Shown piece by piece: positions 1 through 6,359 of a stretch of 10,312 bases of DNA. Made by a program: the position numbers and the translations under genes. Origin of the DNA: JBCDBD01 sp039184335 (lineage in GTDB: Bacteria > Bacteroidota > Bacteroidia > Flavobacteriales > Flavobacteriaceae); assembly GCA_039184335.1 (NCBI GenBank), contig JBCDBD010000075.1, positions 1-10,312 on the forward strand. The letters are read 5' to 3'. The notes beneath the pieces were generated by a model. It saw only the letters and a list, made by a program, of their open reading frames with translations, ran no database searches and was not told the origin of the DNA. The stretch's first letter is position 1. Every line of letters begins with the position of its first letter.

Positions 1-51
1 ATAGGCCACAATCTCTTTTTCTATCATATCTTTATCAAGTACAAAGTACAT
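1..51 (-). CDS. N-terminal fragment of a protein, possibly an IS5-like transposase (runs off left edge)
   Basis: An ATG on the minus strand at 51-49 opens a frame that stays open to the window edge, giving 17 residues: MYFVLDKDMIEKEIVAY. The pattern of a short N-terminal segment ending in E-x-E-I-V-x-Y/F resembles the start of IS5-type transposases common in Flavobacteriia, where a proline-rich segment and 'LKTGxQW' follow. This is recalled family resemblance over very few residues. A short palindrome (GTAC-AAA-GTAC, 39-49) sits directly at the start codon. The gene diverges from the propeller gene to its right. It could equally be an unrelated hypothetical gene. Confidence 0.4.
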   Translation of the reverse strand, partial: MYFVLDKDMIEKEIVAY

Positions 52-53
52 AA

Positions 54-104
54 AGGGTTGTTTGGGTTTGACTTATGTTTCGCAACACAAATCTCTGCAA
101 CCCT
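54..104. repeat. 7-bp inverted repeat upstream of the left-edge gene
   Basis: AGGGTTG (54-60) and CAACCCT (98-104) are exact reverse complements separated by 37 bases. They lie just upstream of the minus-strand start at 51. If that gene is a transposase, this could be the subterminal part of an insertion sequence whose outer end is near 104-106. It could also be a chance repeat. No target-site duplication can be tested, because the other end is outside the window. Confidence 0.25.
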
Positions 105-199
105 AACTTTCGATCCAAAAAAAGTTTAAATCACCTCATTTTGATAAATTCTTGGAACATTTATTTTTTTCGTTCTGTCCCATCTTAAATTTATCTAGG

Positions 200-228
200 T
201 TTGTGGTGCTTCTGTTTCATTAATTTTG
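200..228 (+). promoter_or_regulatory. Bacteroidota-type promoter for the beta-propeller gene
   Basis: TTTG (200-203), a 17-base spacer and TAATTTTG (221-228) match the -33 (TTTG/TTG) and -7 (TAnnTTTG) elements recognised by the Bacteroidota primary sigma factor. Transcription would start near 235, leaving a leader of roughly 40 bases before the ATG at 278. Confidence 0.55.
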
Positions 229-277
229 TTGTATTGAATGACCACTGTTTTTTACAATGGCCTAAAATTTGGAGTCG

Positions 278-2197
278 ATGAAACCCAAGGTTCTAATTGT
301 CCTATTCTTTTTCACACTACTGTTTGTTCGTGCCCAACAACAAATTACATTGTCGAATACTGTTAAAGACAAGGTCATCAATTCCAATACTGGTGTACTA
401 TTGGCAAGAACGGGTAAGGAACTCTATGGAATAAGTCCTGAAAGTCAATCGATCATATGGAAAAATGAAGCCTTGGGCAAAGTTGACTTTGGGTCTTATT
501 ATGAAATTTCGTTTACGCCTTTGGTCATTTTTGAAAGCAAACCAGTGGTCAACTCCAAGCTCCTCTCCAACACGGTGAATGCCAAAGGCATTTCACGAAC
601 AATGGTAAACGTGACCAATGGCAAGGTCCTCTTCGATTCTGAGGAAGTAGGATTTAAATCTGTTAACCGAACCCTGCTGATTCCAGAGCACAAGGCCGTT
701 CTTGTAGATGGGGTCAAAGATAAGGAACTGGCGGTGGCCATGTACCGTTATGAAGATCAAGAAATGGTATGGCAGAATAACCTCACCAACTCCTCCTTTT
801 TTAAAAACCTCAAGGGAACTCTTTTTGAACAGGAAAAAATAGTTTTAGACAACAATCGAAATGTCTTTTGGCTACGAAACAACTACCTGTTGCACATCAA
901 TGCAACTTCAGGAAAAATAAGTTATGAGCAAGAAAAAGTGGAGTCTATAGCAATCAATTCCACAAAAGATGTAGTGTACTTATTTTCTAATGCCAACCAA
1001 GAGGAAAAACTCAAGCGCCAAACCGAAATAATGGCCTATGCTGTTCGAGGAATGAAACCCTTATGGAAGGAATCTGCAAAAGTCAGGGGCGTTATACGGG
1101 AAGTTGCCTTTGATGGGGACAAAATGATTGCCATCACCTCAACGGGATTTAACATCCTTGATAAAAACGGCAACAAACAATGGGCAGAGATGGAATCGCT
1201 TCCCTTGATCAAAAAGATCGTTCCGATCGAACAGGGCTTTTTGGTAGTGCAGGAAAAGTTTTTGTCGCGTATCGGTAACGATGGCAAGAAGGTATGGAAA
1301 GACCCCTTGAAAATCTCCCTTTCCAATGATGAACAACCCGTATATCTCTTTGAGACCGATACCACCGCCATTTACATTACCCCTTCAAGAGCCAATAAAA
1401 TAGCCATTACCAGTGGTGAAAAATTCTGGGATGATGTTATCTTAAATGATGCCGATTTCATTTCACGAAACCTAAAGCTCAAACTACCTACCTACCGTAT
1501 TTGGTATGACAGCATTGCAAAGCAATATCCGGTGTACAGTGAAAACGGGCTGTACCTTTTGAACGGTAGGGCAAAGCAAACGCCCCAACCTATATACACC
1601 TTTGACTTCGGGAAATCACTGCCCAATCTGCATATGGGGGAATATGGCTATTTTCTGGACAATGACAACCAATACTATTTATTTAATGGTACCGGGGATT
1701 TGGTTTATGAAAAAAAATACCCTTCCAATGAAGAGTCCTCTATTTTTAGGGAATCTCTCTATTATCTAAAAAGGGGACTGGGCACCTATAAAGCAGCAAC
1801 TTCCTTTATTTACAATCAGGCCATTGAAAGTTTCAGTGGTGCAGTAGCTTCGGGCAACCTCGGTTTTTTGACCAATTTGGGATCCAGTATATATGGATCC
1901 TACCAATTGTACCAGGATCCCAAAAAAATTGTTTCCAATTTAGAGGAACTGGGGTTCAGTTCTGGGTTGGAAACGGTCTTCAAGCGCATACAAAAAGGTA
2001 AGGAAAGTGAAGCTTATATCTTAATCGTATCCCCTAAGGAAGACGAGACCAAAGACGTCATTCAATTGCACATTCCAACAGGTAAAGAAGAACTGTTGAA
2101 GCAATTAGGGGAAGAGGAAAAGAAATTTGTAATCGATCAAATTGAACATATCATCTACACCTTCAATAAGAAAGAGATTCGTATCGAACGGCTTTGA
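278..2197 (+). CDS. Secreted PQQ-like beta-propeller repeat protein
   Basis: This 639-residue protein starts with a clear type I signal peptide (residues 1 to about 19: two lysines, a Leu/Phe/Val-rich core, then VRAQ). I chose the ATG at 278 over the in-frame TTG at 269 because it places the signal peptide normally and has GGAG just upstream. The mature part shows repeated propeller blades of the PQQ/WD-like type: a 'G-x-LY/I-D-x-x-G-K-x-x-W' pattern with tryptophans at about 61, 165, 263, 302, 340 and 384. After about residue 510 the pattern gives way to a helical, Gly/Ser-rich stretch (SGAVASGNLGFLTNLGSS) and a charged C-terminal domain. No catalytic residues or lipobox are visible, so it probably acts in the periplasm as a binding or scaffold protein. 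It appears monocistronic, because the next gene has its own operator and promoter. Substrate unknown. Confidence 0.75.
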   Translation: MKPKVLIVLFFFTLLFVRAQQQITLSNTVKDKVINSNTGVLLARTGKELYGISPESQSIIWKNEALGKVDFGSYYEISFTPLVIFESKPVVNSKLLSNTVNAKGISRTMVNVTNGKVLFDSEEVGFKSVNRTLLIPEHKAVLVDGVKDKELAVAMYRYEDQEMVWQNNLTNSSFFKNLKGTLFEQEKIVLDNNRNVFWLRNNYLLHINATSGKISYEQEKVESIAINSTKDVVYLFSNANQEEKLKRQTEIMAYAVRGMKPLWKESAKVRGVIREVAFDGDKMIAITSTGFNILDKNGNKQWAEMESLPLIKKIVPIEQGFLVVQEKFLSRIGNDGKKVWKDPLKISLSNDEQPVYLFETDTTAIYITPSRANKIAITSGEKFWDDVILNDADFISRNLKLKLPTYRIWYDSIAKQYPVYSENGLYLLNGRAKQTPQPIYTFDFGKSLPNLHMGEYGYFLDNDNQYYLFNGTGDLVYEKKYPSNEESSIFRESLYYLKRGLGTYKAATSFIYNQAIESFSGAVASGNLGFLTNLGSSIYGSYQLYQDPKKIVSNLEELGFSSGLETVFKRIQKGKESEAYILIVSPKEDETKDVIQLHIPTGKEELLKQLGEEEKKFVIDQIEHIIYTFNKKEIRIERL

Positions 2198-2211
2198 TTC
2201 GGTTACCCGAA
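2198..2211 (+). terminator. Weak hairpin directly after the propeller gene
   Basis: TTCGG (2198-2202) and CCGAA (2207-2211) form a 5-bp stem with a TTAC loop one base after the stop codon. No T-run follows, only an A/T-rich stretch, so its role as a terminator is doubtful. Confidence 0.2.
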
Positions 2212-2276
2212 ATATAAAAATACATCTTGATTTTGGCGAGTTCTTCTAGCTGCGAACTATCAAAAAACAATTTTTA

Positions 2277-2312
2277 TACTAACAAATTAGTATTTATACT
2301 AATTTGTTAGTA
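2277..2312. promoter_or_regulatory. Tandem double operator for the BlaI-type repressor
   Basis: TACTAACAAATTAGTA (2277-2292) and TACTAATTTGTTAGTA (2297-2312) are exact reverse complements, so the whole 36-bp region is one perfect inverted repeat with 16-bp arms and a TTTA centre. Each arm is also a dyad (TACTAA-N4-TTAGTA), so two repressor dimers could bind with centres 20 bp apart, about two helical turns. BlaI/MecI regulators bind paired TACA/TGTA-like dyads over their own promoters, and this arrangement fits autorepression of the operon starting at 2338. The right edge overlaps the -7 promoter element. Confidence 0.75.
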
Positions 2313-2318
2313 GTTTTG
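2311..2318 (+). promoter_or_regulatory. -7 promoter element of the blaI/M56 operon
   Basis: TAGTTTTG matches TAnnTTTG exactly, and its first two bases overlap the right operator arm. Transcription would begin near 2325, about 13 bases before the ATG. The expected -33 position lies inside the operator and shows no clear TTG, so the core promoter and repressor sites are interleaved. Confidence 0.55.
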
Positions 2319-2337
2319 TTTTGTAATTGAATTTCCA

Positions 2338-2697
2338 ATGAAAAAACTGACAGCAAGAGAAGATCAAATCATGCAGGTCATCTGGCAAACGGAAGGTGTT
2401 TTTATACGTGACATCGTAGCTGCATTACCTGACCCAAAACCCCATTACAATACTGTGGCCACCCTAGTTAAGATTTTGGTCAAAAAGGGTTTTCTTAAGT
2501 CCGAAAAATTTGGAAACACGGACCGTTATAGCGCATTGATTCCGATGGAAGATTATAGGACAGATCATATTGAAGATATCAAAGAAAAATATTTCGGAAA
2601 CTCCTTGACCAAGATGATGGCCCATTTCGCCAAGCAAGAGAAATTATCTGATAAGGAAATCGAAGAACTGATTGCCATCATCAAATCAAAAAAATAA
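2338..2697 (+). CDS. BlaI/MecI/CopY-family winged-helix repressor
   Basis: The 119-residue protein has the family's usual length. The winged helix spans roughly residues 1-70. It opens with LTAREDQIMQVIW, the recognition helix is at about 36-50 (Y-N-T-V-A-T-L-V-K-I-L-V-K-K-G), and the wing is at about 52-66. The C-terminal helices (80-119) are the dimerisation part. Residues 93-110 (MMAHFAKQEKLSDKEIEE) resemble the region where staphylococcal BlaI and MecI are cut between Asn and Phe after induction, and here the matching bond is His96-Phe97. The gene sits 6 bp upstream of an M56 metalloprotease and just behind a double dyad operator, so it most likely represses its own operon until the protease is activated. 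The antibiotic-related name does not prove that beta-lactams are the signal. Confidence 0.9.
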   Translation: MKKLTAREDQIMQVIWQTEGVFIRDIVAALPDPKPHYNTVATLVKILVKKGFLKSEKFGNTDRYSALIPMEDYRTDHIEDIKEKYFGNSLTKMMAHFAKQEKLSDKEIEELIAIIKSKK

Positions 2698-2703
2698 CAA
2701 CCC

Positions 2704-4419
2704 ATGGTATTTTTGTGCAAAGCTTCCATCGTCATTTTGGTTTTGCTGGCCTTCTATAAGCTATTCTTAGAGGGGGAGAGTTTTTTCACGGCAAATCGCT
2801 TTTACCTATTGGCCTGTTTGCTACTCACGTTTATACTTCCATTCATTGCACTTCCAAAATGGGTCGATCACCAAGGAGTGGTGGGCACTTGGCTAGAGGA
2901 AACATCTTTTCAAGAACCATCCCGGCATATCGATAAACCTATCGAAGCCCAACCGATCGACTATACAAGCAAAAGTGACATCGCTGATAAGGAGAATGTT
3001 TCTGTAACTCCCCCAACTGCTGGGAATAGAGGCATTGGGTTTTGGTTGTTGGCCATCTATATTTTTGGCGTAGCTGTATTTTCTGGCCATTTGTTCTTTC
3101 AATTGCTCAGTATTTTTAAAACCATCCTTCGGGCGAAGGACCGAGTCGAAGATATTGACTTCACCCTAATCAATGTCATAGATGATAGTGGTCCACGGTC
3201 ATTTTTCAACTATATATTCATAAATCCGGAAAAATACGATGCCGAAACCTATGAGCAGATTTTGGAGCATGAGAAGACCCATGCAAAACAGAAACACTCC
3301 ATCGATCTGCTGTTTGCCGAAACCGCCATCATTGTGTTATGGTTCAATCCATTTGTTTGGTGGTTCAAGAAAGAGGTCGAAAAAAATATGGAATACCAAA
3401 CCGATGCCATGCTCTTGAAATCACCTGTGGTAGAACCGGAAAACTATCAATTGAACCTATTGGAAATCGGTGTAGAGCGAAAACCGCTCACCATCGTCTC
3501 GAATTATAATCAGTCATTAATCAAAAAACGAATACTCATGATGAACAAAAAGAAATCAAACGGACACAGTTATTGGAATTATGCATTTATCACACCCACA
3601 CTATTGGTGACCCTATTGGTCCTCAATCGCCCTTTTGCGGTCAATGGCCAGGAACAGGTCGTATCGGTCTATAGCAGCGATGCTGTGGACGAATATGACG
3701 ACGATGATTTTGACAATGATCTTACCCCCTTGTTACAAGCTGCTTGGAGAGGGGACTTTGAATTGGTCAAAAAGTTGGTGGCCGAAGGCGCTGATATCAA
3801 CTACCTACAAGAAGGTGAAGGTACCGCTCTGATGGTGGCCATTGAAAGACGCGAATTTGGAATCGCCAAATTCTTATTGCAAGAGGGAGCAGATCCTAAT
3901 CTTGGCTCAGATAGTGACGGTCATCCCCTTTGGTTGGCTGCAAAAAATGGAAATATTGAACTGGTTCGGCTTTTGGTCAAAAAAGGTGCCGATGTCAACA
4001 CAAAATTTCCTGGGGATGGTAGTGCACTGATTCAAGCCTGTAAAATGGGAAACCTAAACATGGTCAAGGCGCTTGTGGAACTTAAAGCCGATATCAATAT
4101 GCCGGTCAGGGGTGATGGCAACCCGTTGATCATGGCTTCCAAGGGAAACTATTTAGAAATCGTCGAATACCTGGTAGAATTGGGCGCCAACATCAACCAA
4201 GAAGTCTTGGGAGATGAAACCCCTTTGATCAGTGCCAGTGAGCAGGGCCACTTGAGGGTCGTAAAATACCTTGTCAACAAAGGGGCAGACGTCAACAAAA
4301 TCTGCAGGGAAGAACGTTACGATGGAAAAATCAGGGTGCGCACAGCCCTAAAAATGGCCGAAAAGAACGGCCATGATGCGGTTATCGCGTATCTAAAATC
4401 CAAGGGTGCTACCAACTGA
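2704..4419 (+). CDS. BlaR1-like M56 membrane metalloprotease with C-terminal ankyrin repeats
   Basis: The protein has 571 residues. Membrane segments are at about 6-22, 32-50, 112-137 and 292-308. The zinc protease domain lies between the third and fourth: HEKTH at 189-193 carries the HExxH motif, followed by the family-typical WFNPFVWWFKKEVEKNMEYQTDA (213-235, quoted here only by its ends WFNP and EYQTDA). The fragment 'RSFFNYIFIN' (165-174) before the motif is also typical. The loop between segments 2 and 3 is about 60 residues, as in BlaR1. After the fourth segment comes an acidic linker (about 324-340, five consecutive acidic residues) and seven ankyrin repeats of about 33 residues (341-571), each with the '(T/S/N)PL-xxA-xxG-xxxxVxxLVxxGADxN' pattern. 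In BlaR1/MecR1 the C-terminus is extracytoplasmic and holds the penicillin-binding sensor, so the ankyrin array probably faces the periplasm and replaces it. The gene follows the repressor by 6 bp and leads into a serine hydrolase remnant. The inducing signal is unknown. Confidence 0.85.
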   Translation: MVFLCKASIVILVLLAFYKLFLEGESFFTANRFYLLACLLLTFILPFIALPKWVDHQGVVGTWLEETSFQEPSRHIDKPIEAQPIDYTSKSDIADKENVSVTPPTAGNRGIGFWLLAIYIFGVAVFSGHLFFQLLSIFKTILRAKDRVEDIDFTLINVIDDSGPRSFFNYIFINPEKYDAETYEQILEHEKTHAKQKHSIDLLFAETAIIVLWFNPFVWWFKKEVEKNMEYQTDAMLLKSPVVEPENYQLNLLEIGVERKPLTIVSNYNQSLIKKRILMMNKKKSNGHSYWNYAFITPTLLVTLLVLNRPFAVNGQEQVVSVYSSDAVDEYDDDDFDNDLTPLLQAAWRGDFELVKKLVAEGADINYLQEGEGTALMVAIERREFGIAKFLLQEGADPNLGSDSDGHPLWLAAKNGNIELVRLLVKKGADVNTKFPGDGSALIQACKMGNLNMVKALVELKADINMPVRGDGNPLIMASKGNYLEIVEYLVELGANINQEVLGDETPLISASEQGHLRVVKYLVNKGADVNKICREERYDGKIRVRTALKMAEKNGHDAVIAYLKSKGATN

Positions 4420-4421
4420 CA

Positions 4422-4690
4422 TTGCTGCTATTGGCCATGTTCTTGGGCATTGCCCAGCAAAAGGCAACATCTGCAAAGCGTTTAGCACGAACAATGGTCG
4501 AAGCATTGTTCGACAAAAAAGGGATGCCCCCGGAATTTCCATTGCCGTGATGCAGGACGGAAAAATTGTATTTGCAGAAGGGTTTGGCTACAAGGATCTA
4601 TTGAACAAAAGGCCGGTCACCACAAAAACCCAATTCCGTGCCGCTTCAGTATCGAAAATGATGACGGTAACGGCCTTGGCCAAGTGGGTG
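4422..4690 (+). pseudogene. Remnant of a class C beta-lactamase-like serine hydrolase (frameshifted and 3'-truncated)
   Basis: In one frame, from about 4422, the sequence reads LTLLLLAMFLGIAQQK, a signal-peptide-like start, and continues to DKKGMPP before a TGA at 4548-4550. In the frame starting at 4529 the protein resumes as PGISIAVMQDGKIVFAEGFG and reaches RAASVSKMMTVTALAKWV. The second part is a clear beta-lactamase/esterase N-domain with the SxxK motif (Ser codon 4646-4648, Lys codon 4655-4657). The frames meet at a run of five C (4527-4531), where six C would give a continuous GMPPGIS. After about 4690 the similarity stops and the sequence becomes the 3' flank and antisense of the ZIP gene, so about three quarters of the expected protein, including the Tyr and HxG motifs, is missing. 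It begins directly after the M56 gene and was probably the operon's effector. Its original start is unclear: only TTG/CTG codons or a late ATG at 4437 are in frame. Confidence 0.8.
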
Positions 4691-4714
4691 CATACGTTTC
4701 ATATTTCTCGTATC

Positions 4715-5536
4715 CTACCCCAACCCCACATCCAAGACCATCATAATGATAAACCCACCGATAAAGCCCATAGTGGCGATATCGGTGTATTTGTCCCGTT
4801 GGGTCTCTGGTATCACTTCTTCGACCACTACAAAGATCATGGCCCCAGCGGCAAAGGCCAGTGCGTAGGGTAAAATAGGCTCAAAGGTCAATACTGCCCA
4901 TGCCCCCAAAACCCCGGCGATAGGTTCCACAATGGCTGAAGCTTGTCCATAGGACCAGCTCTTAAGTCGGCTCAATCCTTGTCTTCGCATGGGTACTGCA
5001 ACCGCAAAACCTTCAGGAAAGTTCTGTAATCCGATACCCAAGGCCAAGGCTACTGCCCCGCCTATAGTGGCTCCTTCAAAACCAGAGGCAACGCCCCCAA
5101 AAAGTACCCCTACGGCCAATCCCTCTGGAATGTTGTGAAGGGTAATCGCCAGTACCAGTAGGGTGGTTCGGTGCCAAGGGGTCTTCACCCCTTCCGCTTC
5201 GCTGGTCTTAAAATTGATATGAACATGGGGCAGAATTTTATCCAATCCAAAAATAAAAAGGGCTCCCAATAAAAACCCTACGGCTGCGGGAATCACCTTT
5301 ACAAAGCCCTCTCCTCCGCTCATCTCAATACCAGGTGCCAATAAACTCCAAAAACTGGCTGCCACCATCACCCCACCCGTGAAACCCAACATCCCATCCA
5401 ATAGGGCCCTGTTGGGGTTTTTGAACAAAAAGACCAATCCCGCCCCCGCTGCGGTCAGTCCCCAGGTGAACAAGGTGGCATACAAGGCCGCCAAGATTGG
5501 ATTTATAGATTCAAAATAAGCTATCAACTGTTCCAT
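4715..5536 (-). CDS. ZIP-family metal transporter, GufA-like
   Basis: The 273-residue inner-membrane protein has about eight hydrophobic segments and both metal-site signatures of GufA/bacterial ZIPs: HNIPEG at 134-139 (TM4) and QNFPEG at 171-176 (TM5). A further acidic motif, EEVIPE, lies at 239-244. The loop before TM4 contains a small HVH (104-106). ZIP proteins move divalent metals (Zn, Mn, Fe) into the cytoplasm. The gene appears complete, with a natural hydrophobic end. Its ATG shares one base with the stop of the upstream metalloregulator (TGATG), so the two are translationally coupled. Its 3' end lies about 25 bp from the serine hydrolase break on the other strand. From the regulator's ligands I infer manganese as the favoured metal, but zinc or iron remain possible. 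Confidence 0.9.
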   Translation of the reverse strand: MEQLIAYFESINPILAALYATLFTWGLTAAGAGLVFLFKNPNRALLDGMLGFTGGVMVAASFWSLLAPGIEMSGGEGFVKVIPAAVGFLLGALFIFGLDKILPHVHINFKTSEAEGVKTPWHRTTLLVLAITLHNIPEGLAVGVLFGGVASGFEGATIGGAVALALGIGLQNFPEGFAVAVPMRRQGLSRLKSWSYGQASAIVEPIAGVLGAWAVLTFEPILPYALAFAAGAMIFVVVEEVIPETQRDKYTDIATMGFIGGFIIMMVLDVGLG

Positions 5537-6192
5537 CAGGTTGTTGTTTTTACATAAAGGTTCGTAGCAATTTGATTGGAAATATGCAGTTCCCGATCAT
5601 CAATCTTGATCCGCAGTGAGTCATCGAATTCTTCCCGTTCCAATACTTCAATGGTATTGCCCAAGGCAATATGGTTCTTGTCCAAAAATTTCAGGAACGA
5701 CGTCGAGGTGTCTTTCACCCCCACACAAATGCCTTTTTGCCGTAGGGGTACTTCACTGAGCAATTGCCTATCGCGTTGTTGAAACTGGCCATCTTTTGTG
5801 GGTATGGGATCCCCATGGGGATCGTATTTCGGAAACTGGAGCAGTGCATCGATCTTATCGATTAGTTTCTCACTTTTGATATGTTCCAGTTGTTCGGCGA
5901 CTTCATGTACCTCATCCCAGGTAAAGTCCAACTTCTTGACCAAGAACACTTCCCATAACCGGTGCTTTCTGATAATGGACAACGCAAGCTTCACCCCCAA
6001 ATCGGTCAAGAATACCCCTTGGTACCGTTTGTAGTATAACCATCCCTTATCGGCCAGCTTCTTCGCCATATCGGTCACTGATGAAGGTTTGGTATCCATC
6101 TGTTCGGCAATGGCATTGGTGGCAATGGGCACTCCCTCATGCCCTCCCAAATGAAAAATCGTCTTTAAATAGTTTTCTTCGGAACGGGTCAT
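5536..6192 (-). CDS. DtxR/MntR-family metal-dependent transcriptional regulator
   Basis: The 218-residue protein has the full three-domain DtxR layout: N-terminal winged helix (about 1-65, with TKPSSVTDMAKKLADKG as recognition region), metal-binding dimerisation domain (about 66-140, ending in DPHGDPIP), and a C-terminal FeoA/SH3-like domain (about 148-218). Aligned by eye to DtxR, ligands His79, Glu83, His98, Glu105 and His106 correspond to His77, Glu81, His96, Glu103 and His104 here. DtxR Cys102 is replaced by Glu100, the residue type found in MntR, and DtxR Met10 by Asn7. This ligand mix points to Mn(II) sensing more than Fe(II). It is the first gene of an operon with the ZIP transporter and diverges from the TonB receptor, both plausible targets. 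When metal-loaded it should repress uptake genes. Confidence 0.88.
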   Translation of the reverse strand: MTRSEENYLKTIFHLGGHEGVPIATNAIAEQMDTKPSSVTDMAKKLADKGWLYYKRYQGVFLTDLGVKLALSIIRKHRLWEVFLVKKLDFTWDEVHEVAEQLEHIKSEKLIDKIDALLQFPKYDPHGDPIPTKDGQFQQRDRQLLSEVPLRQKGICVGVKDTSTSFLKFLDKNHIALGNTIEVLEREEFDDSLRIKIDDRELHISNQIATNLYVKTTT

Positions 6193-6298
6193 TTCACTCA
6201 GTCTTAAATGTCATATTAGACGCAGTCGACAAAAAATCGACAACAAGGCCCAAAACCCCTCGATTCCGATCGAAGTAGCTTATGGACAAAAATTTTTC

Positions 6299-6328
6299 CA
6301 AAAATACGTTTTTATTTATCAAAATCAA
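6299..6328 (-). promoter_or_regulatory. Promoter for the regulator-ZIP operon
   Basis: Read on the minus strand, TTG (6328-6326), 19 bases and TATTTTTG (6306-6299) match the Bacteroidota -33 and -7 elements. The start would lie near 6293, giving a leader of about 100 bases before the ATG at 6192. The -33 part lies inside the left flank of the dyad described for the receptor promoter, so one bound regulator could affect both directions. Confidence 0.45.
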
Positions 6329-6359
6329 TTTTTAGTTTTGTCTAAATTTTAATTTTGAT
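6318..6359. promoter_or_regulatory. Nested dyad, likely DtxR/MntR-type operator
   Basis: An inner dyad TTTAG-N6-CTAAA (6331-6346) and an outer dyad ATCAAAAT/ATTTTGAT (6318-6325 and 6352-6359) share exactly the same centre (6338.5), with 15 of 21 base pairs symmetric overall. TTTAG/CTAAA half-sites with a short centre resemble DtxR/MntR boxes, whose consensus is of the TTAGG-CCTAA kind. The inner dyad covers the -7 element of the receptor gene and the outer arm touches its start codon. The binding protein is inferred from the adjacent regulator gene. Confidence 0.5.
6333..6340 (+). promoter_or_regulatory. -7 promoter element of the TonB receptor gene
   Basis: TAGTTTTG matches TAnnTTTG exactly. 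The predicted start near 6346 leaves only about a dozen bases before the ATG at 6358. No clear TTG is present at the expected -33 position. The element lies within the centre of the dyad operator. Confidence 0.5.

Noticed and set aside
2239..2258. AGTTC/GAACT inverted repeat before the BlaI operator
   Set aside because: Five base pairs with a 10-base loop and no T-run; too weak to call a terminator or a protein site.
3635..4030. Two short plus-strand frames inside the ankyrin region
   Set aside because: They are alternative frames of the ankyrin-coding sequence, whose repeat pattern is continuous through the region.
4406..4873. A 155-residue reading frame as a complete serine hydrolase gene
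   Set aside because: Only the middle part (about 4529-4690) is hydrolase-like. The first 40 residues are out of frame with the signal peptide and the last 60 are antisense to the ZIP gene.
5798..6034. Plus-strand reading frame opposite the metalloregulator
   Set aside because: It is antisense to a well-supported DtxR/MntR-family gene and its Ser/Cys-rich translation shows no domain.
6226..6244. Direct repeat TCGACAA in the divergent control region
   Set aside because: Two 7-base copies in an A-rich stretch have no symmetry and no match to a known metalloregulator box; probably chance.
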